Shown in pieces: positions 10,735 through 21,692 of a DNA stretch of 64,000 nucleotides. The notes below the pieces were generated by a model that saw only the letters and a program-made list of their open reading frames with translations, was not told the origin of the DNA and made no database searches. The DNA comes from Calonectria ilicicola (lineage: Eukaryota > Ascomycota > Sordariomycetes > Hypocreales > Nectriaceae): assembly GCA_020809705.1 (NCBI GenBank), contig CP085833.1:434001-498000 (forward strand), written 5' to 3'. A program made the translations under genes and the position numbers. The number at the start of each line of letters is the position of its first letter. The first letter of the stretch is position 1.

Positions 10735-11560
10735 AATTGCAGTTTACTAAAGTTGAAGCAGAGATATTAAAATCTGATCCTAGCATCCTGTTGTCACCTG
10801 ACTCACGGCCCTCTTTTGAGCCAACAGAGGCTCAGTTGTGACTAAAGCCAGCTGTAAGGCCAACGCTATATGTGAGTTTCCTTTTGGGCTGGATGGGGGG
10901 CTTTGATATGCAAGAGCGATAGAATGATATTGCAACCAAACTGACAGCTGGAGCAGCTGATATTACCTTGAATTGCGCTAACCTGCCTGGGACATGATGA
11001 CTAAGGTGAATTCAAAATGGTAGTATAGGGTAGGTTGTGCTAATATTTTGCAGTAGATATTAGTCTTTTCTTATTCATGACATGATACGAACAAATTTGA
11101 CCAACAGAACCCCAAACTCTGTCGGCAAATTTGTTTTTGTAATTCTTAAGTCCGCCTGGGCCTATAGTGAGTGGTACTAGCTGCAAAGAGGCTGCTAGCC
11201 GATCAGTATCCACATTGCCGCATGACAAGCCGACCTAGAATTTAGAGGGCTCTTTTAAATGTCATCTTAATGATTGAGGACAACTGCGCATATTTTATCG
11301 GTTGCTCATAAAGATGGTTTCTTAGCATGGATGCAAAGATTGCTATCAAAATTTATGTAATTTAGCTCTGATTATTTCACCCTCATGATATATCGAGGCT
11401 ATCATCATTCTTCTTGGCTCTCAAGGTTCCCTGTCCATGACAATTTCTAAAATTCTTGAGTCATAAGTTCATCGAGTGCTACATGAATACAAAATTTTGC
11501 AATTTTTCTATTCAACATGAACTCTTTGCGATCATAATTGATGCTGCCTAGAGTTGGGAT
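10735..11560. other. Intergenic stretch
   Basis: This is AT-leaning sequence between divergent genes. Small open frames on both strands look random. Nothing is supportable. Confidence 0.45.
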
Positions 11561-11730
11561 GTTCGGACGTTCGGACATTTCAAACATGTCACTTCTATCA
11601 ATGCTTGGCCCTACCGGGAAAATGCGATCTACCCCGAGTTTACACCCCGCAGGAGCAACATTTCTATGACGAAACCACGGAGGCGGACTCCGGAATAAAA
11701 GTCCGAAATTATGAGGCTATATAAGCAGCC
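11561..11730 (+). promoter_or_regulatory. Amidohydrolase promoter: tandem GTTCGGAC boxes, CGG-rich block and TATA box
   Basis: Two adjacent copies of GTTCGGAC lie at 11561-11576. A CGG-rich block with near-palindromic CGGACTCCG lies at about 11678-11692 (CGG/CCG triplets are the type bound by Zn2Cys6 regulators). A TATATAA box lies at 11718-11724, 80 bases before the ATG. The TATA assignment is fairly secure; the operator role is inference. Confidence 0.45.
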
Positions 11731-11803
11731 CAGTAGCCCCTAGCGGGAACGCGAAAGACTAGTTCGTATTTGTTATGCGGTCCAGGTAGACGCGACTAGA
11801 AAA

Positions 11804-13366
11804 ATGTTGATCAATATAATCCTCGCACTCATGGTGCGTTCAGGGTATGCCCATGCCCATTTTGAGGAGGCCAGCCCTTTTGCTTTTGATCCCGCGACGG
11901 CCAACTACAATGACCAGTTTGTATCTTACAATGCCCCCGAACTTGTTTTGGATGGCGTTCGGATCATTGATGGAACGGGAAAAGAACCAGAGGAAAACCA
12001 AGCAATTGTCATCAAGGACGGTATTATTACAGAGATTACGACTTCTGGCTTGGTCAAATCGGACGCGACTGTCGTATCTATGAAGGGGAAAACGGTAATA
12101 CCCGGATATGTCATGCATCATGAGCATCTTTATCACCACTCTCTGTCGCCGGTCACTGGAATGGCGTATCTGGCAGCGCCATCGATGATTACAGTCCCAC
12201 GTTTATATCTTTCTGTGGGGGTGACTTCAGCCAGAACCATTGGGACATATCATCCATTTGATGACCTTAAGCTTAAGGAGGGCATCGAAAAAAATGCATT
12301 GCTTGGTCCTGATCTATTTCTCACGGCACCCTTCATCCAGGGCGACCCAAAATATTTTCAGCTAATGCCCGAGGTGGATTCTTCCCAAGCCGCAGTCCGA
12401 GAAGTTGAATATTGGTCAGAGCGCGGGTTTCATAATTTCAAAACATATGTCGACATTTCGCGGTCTCAGATGAGCGCAGCAGCGACTGCCGCACATAATG
12501 TTGGAAAGAACATTAGTGCACATCTGTGTTCCATGTCGATTCTTGAGGCCCTAGATGCCGGGATTGATGAGTTTGAACACGGATTTCAGTCCATCGCGGT
12601 AGACATCCTGCGACTACGAAAGGGCTACGAGAAGGGATTTAAATCGAACTGGACTGAAACCATGCCGCTCCCAGGTGAGCAATCATATACAATTGCGGAC
12701 ATCGATTTCGACCAGGACGATCGTAATTGTCGCTTTGATGTGCTTTTTGGTCCATCCATGGGTGAACTACAAGTTGATTCGCCTGAAGTGCAGTACGTCA
12801 TGAACAAGATCATCGAAAAGGGTGCAATCGTAGACTCGACGCTTGGCGGGCTGGCTCGGCTCATGGCCAACACTATTATACCTCCGCTTACTGATACTCA
12901 AAAGTCCTTTTATTCGCCTCAAAGACTGGCCCAATGGGAAGAGGAGATTTCTAGGATTCATGGAAAATCCGGCGATCTGACATGGTTTTTGAAAAAGTTG
13001 ATGGAACTAGACTACGCATTCTGGAAAGCCGGCGGCAATCTCGTTCTTGGTGCTGATGCCGTCTCGCTAGCCGGAGCCGTGCCCGGCTCTACCAACCTTG
13101 AGAGCTTAGAATTGCTCGTTGAGGCCGGAATACCGCCTCTAGAAGTAATCAAGATTGCAACGCTCAATGGAGCAAGGGCGCTAGAGCTGTTTGATCGAGG
13201 CACAGTTGCAGTGGGTCAACGGGCGGACCTTATTGTCCTGAACGGAAATCCAGCAACAGACATCAAGGCTATTCGAAATGTCGAGACAGTCTTCAAGGCA
13301 GGCGTAGGATACTCAGCTGCCAAATTGCAGGACAGCGTTCGCGGGACAATTGGTATGATCTATTAG
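11804..13366 (+). CDS. Secreted amidohydrolase (imidazolonepropionase-like family)
   Basis: This is an intronless frame of 520 residues. The first ~18 residues form a short signal peptide, so the product probably enters the secretory path. The amidohydrolase layout is clear: N-terminal beta-sandwich start (LVLDGVRIIDGTG), IVIKDGIITEI, TVIPGYV followed by the metal motif HHEHLYHH at about 105, VGVTSART, an AHLCS metal-His region, a GADAVSLAG Asp motif, and the family end motif TLNGARALELFDRGTVAVGQ with ADLIVLNGNP. These enzymes hydrolyse C-N bonds in cyclic or linear amides using a metal centre. The substrate is unknown. A TATA box lies 80 bases upstream. The usual D-x-H-x-H is here H-H-E-H, so the first metal ligand deserves checking. 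Confidence 0.85.
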   Translation: MLINIILALMVRSGYAHAHFEEASPFAFDPATANYNDQFVSYNAPELVLDGVRIIDGTGKEPEENQAIVIKDGIITEITTSGLVKSDATVVSMKGKTVIPGYVMHHEHLYHHSLSPVTGMAYLAAPSMITVPRLYLSVGVTSARTIGTYHPFDDLKLKEGIEKNALLGPDLFLTAPFIQGDPKYFQLMPEVDSSQAAVREVEYWSERGFHNFKTYVDISRSQMSAAATAAHNVGKNISAHLCSMSILEALDAGIDEFEHGFQSIAVDILRLRKGYEKGFKSNWTETMPLPGEQSYTIADIDFDQDDRNCRFDVLFGPSMGELQVDSPEVQYVMNKIIEKGAIVDSTLGGLARLMANTIIPPLTDTQKSFYSPQRLAQWEEEISRIHGKSGDLTWFLKKLMELDYAFWKAGGNLVLGADAVSLAGAVPGSTNLESLELLVEAGIPPLEVIKIATLNGARALELFDRGTVAVGQRADLIVLNGNPATDIKAIRNVETVFKAGVGYSAAKLQDSVRGTIGMIY

Positions 13367-13582
13367 CGTACGAGAGGCTTTACTATTAGGTTTTTAGATT
13401 TTGGTGCAAACAAGGTTGCTCATGCTTCGTAAATTGCTACTATACCGCTTTCTTCTAAAATATCATCAATCAGGTCGTCCCATAATTCCACATTTGTTAA
13501 CCCAACAATATCATGATTCCCTAGCGCAATACATCGTGAGGTCATTGAAGCCACTTCCATCTCTTGAGAATTTTGTTCATAC
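13367..13582. other. Convergent intergenic gap
   Basis: 3' flanks of two convergent genes; nothing further seen. Confidence 0.4.
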
Positions 13583-14172
13583 TTATGCAGCGAAAAGGCT
13601 AGATCTTTCCCATGCTTCTGGTCGCAAATCATGATGTACTCCGAACATGTCCTTCTCATCTGACCAGAATTGGCACAGCAAGTATAGATCCATGCCGATC
13701 GTCGTGAGAATTGAGCAGCTGACATTGTTAGCTCGGCAATTTGCAAGGGTTTTTTGTTCAATAGTCATACCCAGCAATTATCGCAGACCCGCACAAAATC
13801 GCCAATGATACGTGGTCACCGACCTGCCTAGATACTCTCGCTGCAAGAGCAAAAGAAGCCAGCATCAGGATAAAGTTGATGCAAGAGCCGGCAATGATGG
13901 CGGTTTTCTTGCTTGAGCGGCGGTTTTCGGCAGGGGCCAGGCCACTTCGCGAATCAAGCGAGAGTAGCAACAAGAGCAATGTGGAATTTACGAGCAAAGA
14001 AAAGGCAGCCTAGAAGATTGTGAGCTGGGGTTGTGCAAGGTTACGAGGGTTTGTGGGGTAAACGCACCACCGCTGTAGCTCGGTTGTCAAAGGCGAACAG
14101 CGTAGCGACTGTGAAGCCAAACAATGCGCTGATGCACACAATGTGCGCAATTATCCAAGTCGTGTCATTCAT
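13583..14172 (-). CDS. Small four-span membrane protein, unknown function
   Basis: Three exons (14172-14068, 14009-13771, 13718-13583) with introns of 58 and 52 bp give 159 residues in frame. Hydrophobic segments lie at about 6-28 (IIAHIVCISALFGFTVATLF), 37-50 (LLVNSTLLLLLL), 72-90 and 100-125, separated by a basic loop (ENRRSSKKT). The tail is short and polar. I do not recognise the family. The splice sites are good and the frames join cleanly, which supports a real gene; function and localisation beyond a membrane are not inferable. Confidence 0.55.
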
Positions 14173-15364
14173 GATGCGATGAGCGGTCAAAGGTGAAGAT
14201 GATTGTTTTGAGGCAATTCAAAATATCAAAACAAAACAGAAACACGATGAAGTGGCATTGCATGACTGTCTCTTGTTAGTGGATATTAGAGGCTGAGCGT
14301 TTGTTATGCGCGCAGGGTTGATGCTGACAATGTGCCCAATGGCCATAGGACAAGTTCATGCGCTCCAGCCTCTTTGGCGCGATGGCGCTGGCGTGAGAGC
14401 GTGGCGCATCTCATGCTCCAGCCTCGATGAGCAATTGTACAAGCTAGCTGTGTAACATTTTGTACTGCATAGCCAAGCTTTGAGCAAGTTGTGAAATAAT
14501 CTCTGTGATTCAGTCCACGCACGCAGGCCAAGCACGTGGTTCATTTGCGTTCCGGCTCCGCCCCTGGAATTAAACGGAGTGGAATCCTTGTCACTTAGTC
14601 GCGAATGCTAAATAATGCAAAAGCCGCGAGTTGACAGTGACTCAGCGGGCCGGATTGTGGGGGACAAGATGCCGAATAAGAATCCGGGCCAAGAGAGGAG
14701 GGTATTTGCACAGATGCAAATCCAAAGTATGCCGAAGGATGCATGTTGGTTCGGCAGTTGTATCGTGCCATTTCGCTTCTTCCTAGTTGGTCTGGTGCAC
14801 ATCCCGAGTAGCACTTCTTGTGGGCCATTCAACTCCCATTCGTCGGATCGACAGCCAGCCAGACACATGGCAAGCGAAGGACGGCTTCTCTTCGACGTCC
14901 CTGAGGCCACGCGATGGACTCCACACGCGTCTTCAATTCCAAATTTCTCCTTAAAGTCCGCGACTGCGCCCGTTGCTCCCGCCCCGATCCATCCGCTTCA
15001 ACCCTGCCCTCTCTATTAGAGTTCATCACAGGCGCCAGAGGAGGAGCGGCACGGGCCACTGTGGAGTGTGTGATTCCTTTGTGATTCGAGCGTTGTTTAG
15101 GGGGCGGATTTTAGCGTTGGCCGCCGAAACAGAAAGCGAGATGTTTCATGCAGTTCTAGGACAAACAAAGTTGTATCCGCGGAGTTAGAATTGTCCCGCG
15201 AGCAGGGCATTAACGAAAACATAAATTGGCGAGCTGGTATTTGGGTTTCTCTCATTTCATTGCCTCTTTTATGCTGTTGTTGCCGCACTCCTGCATACAA
15301 ATCCAGATTGCATTGGTTCAAGATGAGTTCAAACCTGCATCGCTCTCAATTAATCTTAATGTCT

Positions 15365-15400
<36 letters not shown>

Positions 15401-16069
15401 CACTGATACGACTAAGAATCTGTTAAATAATTTGGAAAAAAGGATTTCTCTGACCAACCCATCTCTGACATGCTCTTCTCTCTCGTAATTTCGACTGATC
15501 AACGCGTTTCAGATTGGCGCCAAATCTTGATCATGGTGCCATACAACCCGGAACCCGACCAGGGTATGGAGACTTTTTTCCCATTTCTTCATCCGCGATT
15601 CCAAACTAGGCGCTAGTAAGTACATCGAAGTGTCAAAGAAGGCCAAGTTAAATTGCACACGGGCCCTTGGCAAATAAAGTTCAAGGGAATACTGAATCGA
15701 ATTTTCTCTCGGACCTTGTTAATTCCAATCGGCAGCCCGCCTTTCAACAGCAAGTGACAAATTAATTGAGGGATCAAAAAGGTTGTATGAGGTGGCTTGG
15801 GAAATAAAGCTTGTGCCAAGGCTGATTTGAGCTTCAGCGACACCCGGCTTGATCCTCATCATAGCCCGTGTCAAATACAACCGCACCCCTGGTTAGGCTT
15901 TTTTCTCCATTACGAGCCGCTCTCGCCTGATAAGATTAAGAGCGCAGTGGTTACGATTATGGTTCCTGAGAATATATTTCCGTCTTGATTATGTTTTTTT
16001 CTTCCCTATTTAATATTTTGACAGTCCTCACGATTACTATTTCAGACCTCGGCAATCTCGTAGTTGGCC
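14173..16069. other. Long intergenic stretch (about 1.9 kb)
   Basis: This lies between the small membrane protein and the NRPS relic. It holds an ACA microsatellite (15365-15402) and several random open frames on both strands. A CT-rich tract precedes the NRPS-like frame. I see no supportable gene. Confidence 0.45.
15365..15402. repeat. Microsatellite (ACA)12-13
   Basis: Uninterrupted ACA/CAA triplets seen directly. Confidence 0.95.
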
Positions 16070-17131
16070 ATGGATCTGCAGCCATTTGACCCCCACCACA
16101 AGTTGGAGCTGATGCTCCTAACGGACCCTGTCGTTGTTCAAGGACGTGTCTTCAATCTCTCAACAAGCAACAAGGAACCACAATGGGCCGTTGCGGTCAG
16201 CCTCGCATTCTCCAACACAAAGCAAGTGTCGTCCTCGGACCTCGCCAACAGCCTACGAGAACGATTGACAGCGGCAATAAAACTTTCCGAAGAAGAAATC
16301 ATTTTACCTGAAACCTGGGTTCTCATCGACGACTTCCCACTAGACGAGTATGGGTCCATTGATGATGACCAACTGAGGATGGCTGTGGGTGGAGATGGCG
16401 GCCAGGACGACAATTCCAGCGAGGAGATTTCAATTTACCTCGACTCCGACAGTGCCTTGACAACAGAATGCAACTCCGACAGCCTAAGTCCTTTAGACGC
16501 AGAGACAATTTGCAAGTCACCAACCATTAATCGATCTGTATCAGCGACAATCCAGCTCCCACACCCGCCACAGCCCACGATTACAAGGGCTACAATCTTA
16601 CATACCGCCTGGGCTTTGGCTGTATGTGAATTCTTCAATACCGACCACGCTTGCTTCAGCGTCGCCAGTAATGTGTCAAGCCGCGATTTGCCGTGGGCCG
16701 ATAAGATAGGCAGCCCAGTTATCACCACTGTTCCAATGCAAGTCTACCCAAACGAACAACTTCCCATTTCCACCTTTTTACATCAGGTGCAAAACAAAGC
16801 AGCTCGGCCAGCCATCCGCAAAAGTTTCACTGCCCAAAATGGATCAAATGAGATCCAGGACAATCATGAAAACTGCCAGCCTTATTGTCTCATCATGATT
16901 CAATCGACCCCGCACAAATCAGAGGAAGAGGTTACACGCGAGTATGAAGCCTACCCATTGGTTCTTCAGATCAATATGCTCAAGGACACAGTTGAAGTGT
17001 TCTTTGTGTTTGATATAACATGCATCTCAAAGGGGGAGGCTTCATTATTGATGAGCAGCTACAAATCTGCAGCAGAAAAAATAATTGGACGCTTGCAGGG
17101 TTCTAAATGGCTATACAAGAGAGGCTACTAG
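16070..17131 (+). CDS. NRPS-like relic: adenylation-domain tail joined to a condensation-like fragment
   Basis: This intronless frame of 353 residues starts at ATG 16070. Residues about 40-105 resemble the C-terminal subdomain of an adenylation domain (LANSLRERL, then LPETWVLIDDFPLDEYGSID, matching the family's 'P..W...D.LPLT.NGK.D'). The usual Lys in NGKxD is replaced (YGSID), so adenylation chemistry is not expected. Residues about 170-250 match the middle of a condensation domain (ILHTAWALAVCEFF, VASNVSSRDLPWADKIGSPVITTVPMQV). There is no carrier-protein Ser motif and no HHxxxDG. It looks like an internal-deletion remnant that has kept an open frame. No other biosynthetic genes of a typical cluster are adjacent, although a LaeA-like gene is 12 kb away. 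Confidence 0.6.
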   Translation: MDLQPFDPHHKLELMLLTDPVVVQGRVFNLSTSNKEPQWAVAVSLAFSNTKQVSSSDLANSLRERLTAAIKLSEEEIILPETWVLIDDFPLDEYGSIDDDQLRMAVGGDGGQDDNSSEEISIYLDSDSALTTECNSDSLSPLDAETICKSPTINRSVSATIQLPHPPQPTITRATILHTAWALAVCEFFNTDHACFSVASNVSSRDLPWADKIGSPVITTVPMQVYPNEQLPISTFLHQVQNKAARPAIRKSFTAQNGSNEIQDNHENCQPYCLIMIQSTPHKSEEEVTREYEAYPLVLQINMLKDTVEVFFVFDITCISKGEASLLMSSYKSAAEKIIGRLQGSKWLYKRGY

Positions 17132-17505
17132 TCTAGCCTTCGAAGCGAGGGCTGGATTTGGTCTCGTGGTTTCAAATGTGACCTTTGTGCTTGCTATGGC
17201 TAGAGCGCAGACGATTTGGTTGTTCTTTTTTTTTTTTTTTGTTTTTTTTTTGTTTTTTTCTGGAGTTGAACCTACCCTAAAGGCAGCACAGCACGACAGA
17301 TAATGAACTAGGGAAATTTATTCACATCGTCCTGGAACGACCTCGGATATATATACATACTTTAATCACTAATTCCTTCATTCTGAGGCATCAAGTTGCT
17401 GGATGTGCATTCTAAAATGCCCAAAAATAGAGAGACGTTAATGATACCAATCAGAGTAAAGGCCTACCCACTCCCAACTGTGAACTCGATCACGCCTGGA
17501 TGAGT
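17132..17505. other. Convergent intergenic stretch with poly-T tract
   Basis: 3' flanks of convergent genes, with an interrupted T homopolymer at about 17226-17259. Nothing else seen. Confidence 0.6.
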
Positions 17506-18135
17506 TTAATTTTTCTTGTCCTTGACCTCCTTTGATCCAATTGAAATATACCAATACGTCCTAGTCACCAACCAAAGCATTGGAAGCCAGACATTGACGG
17601 CGGCGACCGTATCCACACCCGAAAAGTCGGTGCCGCGAGGAAGAACAGTGTCGAACCCCACCACGGTCAAAGTCGCAACCGTGTGAAAAACGTCGAAAAT
17701 CGCAAACGATGTGAGGACTGCTGTTACAACTAGACGGGCATCGCGCACACTCTGCAATTTGAAAATGGCCGTGTAGATGAGAAGTGGCTCAATAACTGCG
17801 CTAAATGCGAGAGCAGACATGAACTGGTAAAGGAGCGCTCTCAGTTCGGGTGTTCGCCAATACTGCTCAAATCCACATCTTGGGCCGACGGCATTGGCCT
17901 CGAACCAGCAACCAGAGCTATTTTCTGGGGCCAATGAGTCGAAATGGTTTGATGGAGATGCCCAGATGGCGACGAGCGACAACCATATAATGCCGGGCTT
18001 AGCGTCAGTTAGTTGCCAGTTTATTTTCCATGGTGGTTTTGTGGGCTCACGCACCTCGATGATGAGAAAAAGAGCCAAGAAAGGGTTGGGCAGAAGCCGC
18101 CTCTTAGCAGCCAAAGCATCCGCTTCGCTAGCCAT
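17506..18135 (-). CDS. DUF7704-like four-span membrane protein
   Basis: The unspliced frame is 209 residues. A consensus intron hides inside it: 18054-17998, 57 bp, GAG|GTGCGT to CTAAG with an ACTAAC branch site. Its length is a multiple of three, so the frame is open either way. Removing it gives 190 residues and joins FLALFLIIE to PGIIWLSLVAIWA, one continuous N-terminal membrane pair as in DUF7704 proteins. Three further hydrophobic spans lie around 90-125, 128-155 and 160-182 of the unspliced form, and the tail is basic (KEVKDKKN). Function of the family is unknown. The spliced form is preferred. Confidence 0.65.
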   Translation of the reverse strand: MASEADALAAKRRLLPNPFLALFLIIEVREPTKPPWKINWQLTDAKPGIIWLSLVAIWASPSNHFDSLAPENSSGCWFEANAVGPRCGFEQYWRTPELRALLYQFMSALAFSAVIEPLLIYTAIFKLQSVRDARLVVTAVLTSFAIFDVFHTVATLTVVGFDTVLPRGTDFSGVDTVAAVNVWLPMLWLVTRTYWYISIGSKEVKDKKN

Positions 18136-18756
18136 GTTGAGATTCGTGAATAAAGTGAAAAGAAAGGTAATTCAAGAATCAACGGGCACCTGGGTATCAC
18201 ATCCTTAAGAGGAGCCGGAAGATAATAAACCCCGACCCGCTTGTCAGAAAAAGGCCGGAGACGCTAACTAAGAGAGGAATGGCGCGGTGGAGATCGGGTA
18301 CTCCTTTAACTTTTCGCGTCGGATTCTGTGAGATGCGAAGCTCATCGGATTCGTATTGGGATTCACGGTGGGAATTTGTATGATAGGATTGGCTAGAGGT
18401 ATACGAGCGGGGCCGTCTTCATTTATGGTGGTGAGAGGGTTGTGTTGTCGAGGTTGTTTGTCATTGATTGACCAAGTGACTAAATTACATTCTCATTGCT
18501 TTTTGCTAGTTTCTACCAACGTGGCTTGTGATGACTAAGGAATGCATCGATATTTGCAAACTTCGTCACAAGCCTTTCAGCATTCACCATTTCATTACGT
18601 TCATCAACATGTTGTTCTGCTGGCTGTGAATAAATCAACCACTATCTGTCGCTCATCAACATCTCGGTCACGTGGGTCGCTTTATTATGCCTGCAACCGG
18701 CTGCATCTCATGAACACCCTCACCGCAACAATTCTTGCTCTACCTGCTGCTGCAAG
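18136..18756. other. Divergent intergenic region
   Basis: Promoters of the membrane-protein and F-box genes. No clear TATA box; no other gene seen. Confidence 0.45.
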
Positions 18757-20142
18757 ATGGCTGAGATGATTGACAAAAGACCCTATCTCCACTGCCTTCC
18801 CACGGAGATCCTCGGGCTGATTTGTGCTCAACTGTGCCCGCACTGCACGCCTGTGTTGCAAAACCATGAACGACCCCACCGGACCGCGCTCTACGCCTTG
18901 TGCCTCACGTCGAAACACATTTGCACCATCGCACAGCCTGTGCTGTATCACTTCATTTGCCGCCCTCTACCGTACCGCATAATCCGCACGCTATACAATC
19001 GCCCTGATCTTGCCAGCTGCGTGAAGCACTATAGCCAGCGGGTCCCCCCACCCTGGTGGAGAACATTTGATGGCGAGTCTGAAGTAGTCGCAGAGATGGC
19101 CCGAAGCCTCCAAGTGCATGAACCAGCTTACACCGATTTCGGAAACGCCAAACAACGTTCTATAAGGCTAGAAACCATTTGCAACCAAATTGCAATAGCC
19201 TTGCTTCCAAATATTAGCATCCTGAGATATGTTGTGGAGAACAGTGATGGCTCTTGCTCCTACACATCGGCTCGCTTTCGAGAGCGACAAAAGCCAGGTC
19301 TCCCACACATGCGCTGTCTAACAATAGTAGGAGACTTCAACTGGGGGTTTTGCATACCTTGCCCCGCAGTCACCTTTTTCCTCACTGCGTGCCCAAACCT
19401 GGAGCGGCTGGTCCTCCGCGGCATTCGTGGCCTTAATCAAGCTTCCCTGAAGCCTGGGGATCTTGAAAAAATGATCCCCAGTCTGCCTCGCCTTCGGTCC
19501 TTAGAATTTGACAATTCCATGTTTGAAAGCAACAGCACATGCTTGCCCCTCCTTCGCGAAATTATAAAGGGCAGCGGGAACTTGGAAAGTTTTCGACTTC
19601 ATTACGCGAGGACACAGACAAGTCGCAATGATGAACCTGTGTCCCCAGCCTCTCAGATCCTCCAGGTATTGATGCCACATCGACATACGCTCAAAAAGCT
19701 GGCGCTTGATTTTGTGGATCTTTGGTGGGACTTTCATAGATTAGAAGGAGGCACCTTTGTCACATGCTCTGCCCTACGACAGTTTACCAATCTTGAGAAG
19801 TTGAAATTGGGAAGTGAATCCTTTTGCGAGCATTTTTATGGCTCTGAATCGGATTCTGAATCGCCTTGTCCATGTTTGACCAACATCCTACCACCTCAGA
19901 TCAAGACAATTCAGCTCAACATGTCCTTGGATGACAATTCCTGGAAACATGTGAATGAACTGGCAACCCAAGTTTTGGCTGGCGGTTTCTCAAGCTTGCA
20001 ACAGATCGATGTTGTTGCGAAGCGTTGGTATGGCTCAACGTATGGCGACGCAGAATTGCAGGCAGTCAGGGCTAGAATAAATTCTCTCGGGGAAAATTTT
20101 GCGGAGACAAGTGTGGCCTTTTCAATTCGAACGGAAGGATGA
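18757..20142 (+). CDS. F-box protein with leucine-rich-type C-terminal region
   Basis: This is an intronless frame of 461 residues. Residues about 12-70 form an F-box (LPTEILGLICAQL, then ALYALCLTSKHICTIAQPVLYH). F-boxes bind Skp1 and bring a substrate to an SCF ubiquitin ligase. The rest has irregular leucine-rich segments (NLERLVLRGIRG, PRLRSLEFDNS, NLESFRLHY, LKKLALDFVDLWW, NLEKLKLGSE), the usual substrate-binding part in fungal F-box proteins. The substrate is unknown. Such genes are numerous and fast-evolving in moulds. Start chosen at ATG 18757; a second Met follows three codons later. Confidence 0.8.
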   Translation: MAEMIDKRPYLHCLPTEILGLICAQLCPHCTPVLQNHERPHRTALYALCLTSKHICTIAQPVLYHFICRPLPYRIIRTLYNRPDLASCVKHYSQRVPPPWWRTFDGESEVVAEMARSLQVHEPAYTDFGNAKQRSIRLETICNQIAIALLPNISILRYVVENSDGSCSYTSARFRERQKPGLPHMRCLTIVGDFNWGFCIPCPAVTFFLTACPNLERLVLRGIRGLNQASLKPGDLEKMIPSLPRLRSLEFDNSMFESNSTCLPLLREIIKGSGNLESFRLHYARTQTSRNDEPVSPASQILQVLMPHRHTLKKLALDFVDLWWDFHRLEGGTFVTCSALRQFTNLEKLKLGSESFCEHFYGSESDSESPCPCLTNILPPQIKTIQLNMSLDDNSWKHVNELATQVLAGGFSSLQQIDVVAKRWYGSTYGDAELQAVRARINSLGENFAETSVAFSIRTEG

Positions 20143-21692
20143 GCACGGGACATGGCTGGGCCTTATCTGGACTAATCAAGATAAAGGGGACCCTGAGGTG
20201 TTTAAGGATTTGTTGGCGAAATGACATTCAAGGAAACCCTGGCGGATATATGATCGCGATAGGAAATAGGGAAAATGGAACTAAAAAGTGTGTTTACTGC
20301 CGAAGTCGTCGTGTTCCAGGCCTAACCCGTTGTTTGTTTCAAGGGTCTAGCCAATGTTGTCCTCGTCTGTGCTGGTGCATCGTCGTGCCAAGTACCATGA
20401 GCCACAGTCCCTGTAAATCCCCCGAGGGTGTCAATGTCAACTGCGGTTAAAGAGAGGTGGTGAAGAAAGGAGCCTGATTATGACTTGGGTGGTAGGATCG
20501 TTAGAAACACCCTGTTAGATTATTTCTGATACGCTCTTGTGTTTCCGGGTTTTTGATTCGACTACCGAGCAGCATTGCATGAGTGACGCATCGAGGAATA
20601 TCCCCAGCCTTGCACACTCCCAGCTCCCCCGCGCTCGGTTGTAGATCAGACCGGCATATGCGCAAGTGGATCGGGCCGAGTCCCAGCCCTTTGAATCCCT
20701 AGATCAATCCAACCATCCATCTGCCTCGTGGTCTTAGCCCCGCTACACCAGGATGATCGCCACCAACACCAAGCATTATTCGAAGCGACGGGGGTTTTCT
20801 GTTTCCAATTAGCGAGTTTGTTTCCATTGGCCCATTTACACGCTGTTCTCCTTTCTTCATGCTCGACTTCATTGTCGTCAATCAAGGGACAGTTCGCCAC
20901 CAGCCGCCGCCACATTGATGAACATGACAGGGCCTGACAAGGCGCCATTGTACGCCGCTGTAATTTTGGAAACGCGAAACCGTGTGATCCATGCAGAGGA
21001 CATGTGGGTTTTTAGCTCGGCATCTAGAGCTCATCAAGCTAGAGCCTCGCTTGGCCTCATATCAACTCAGCAATCTGTTCGCCAAGGCTAGCCACCAGCG
21101 CCTGGCTCGTTTGCGTTTATCCCCCAACCCGACACGTACAAGCAGCCACTAAAGAAGGCATGGGATCACAACAACAAGAGCGCTTTATTGAAAGATCGGC
21201 GTCTCGTTCTTCACCACCCCTTTCCCAAAGCCCATGCGCCGGTCCGTGCCCATGTCAATGGATCCGCCAACTAACTCATGGTCAAAGTTTAATGCCCTGG
21301 CGCTGAATCAACAAGTACGCTAGCACTGAGCAATATCTTCATCGGGCTACCCAAGGACTGTGTCTGGCAGTGAAGCGCGCTCAGACGCGGGGCCCTGGAG
21401 GAAACATTCGTCCTGCCATTTATTTCCACGCAGCTGATCCTCTGCTAGTGCGCCCATGCCGTTGTTGCCGAGCCCGTTAGTCGGTAAGCTCGTCGCTTAA
21501 CGCAGCTTTTAGCCCGGTTTACTCAGGTTCAGACGAAATTCGACCTCGGGACGGGGGTGGGCCTTGGAGATATGGGGGTTCGTTAAATATCGACAATGTT
21601 CTCGCATTTTGTCCACATTCGTATTCCCTGTTTGCATTTCGTCGTTGTGCATACGCCCATGTGAACTGCGGCGATTTTCAGCCACGTTCAAG
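20143..21692. other. Long intergenic stretch (about 1.5 kb)
   Basis: This is the 3' flank of the F-box gene and a long upstream region of the CFEM receptor gene. Open frames on both strands look random. No RNA gene or repeat recognised. Confidence 0.45.

Noticed and set aside
14615..15019. Plus-strand 134-codon frame
   Set aside because: No motif, no start context, and overlapping frames on the other strand are equally open; reads as chance.
15191..15426. Overlapping frames ending in poly-Thr or poly-Asn
   Set aside because: Created by the ACA microsatellite.
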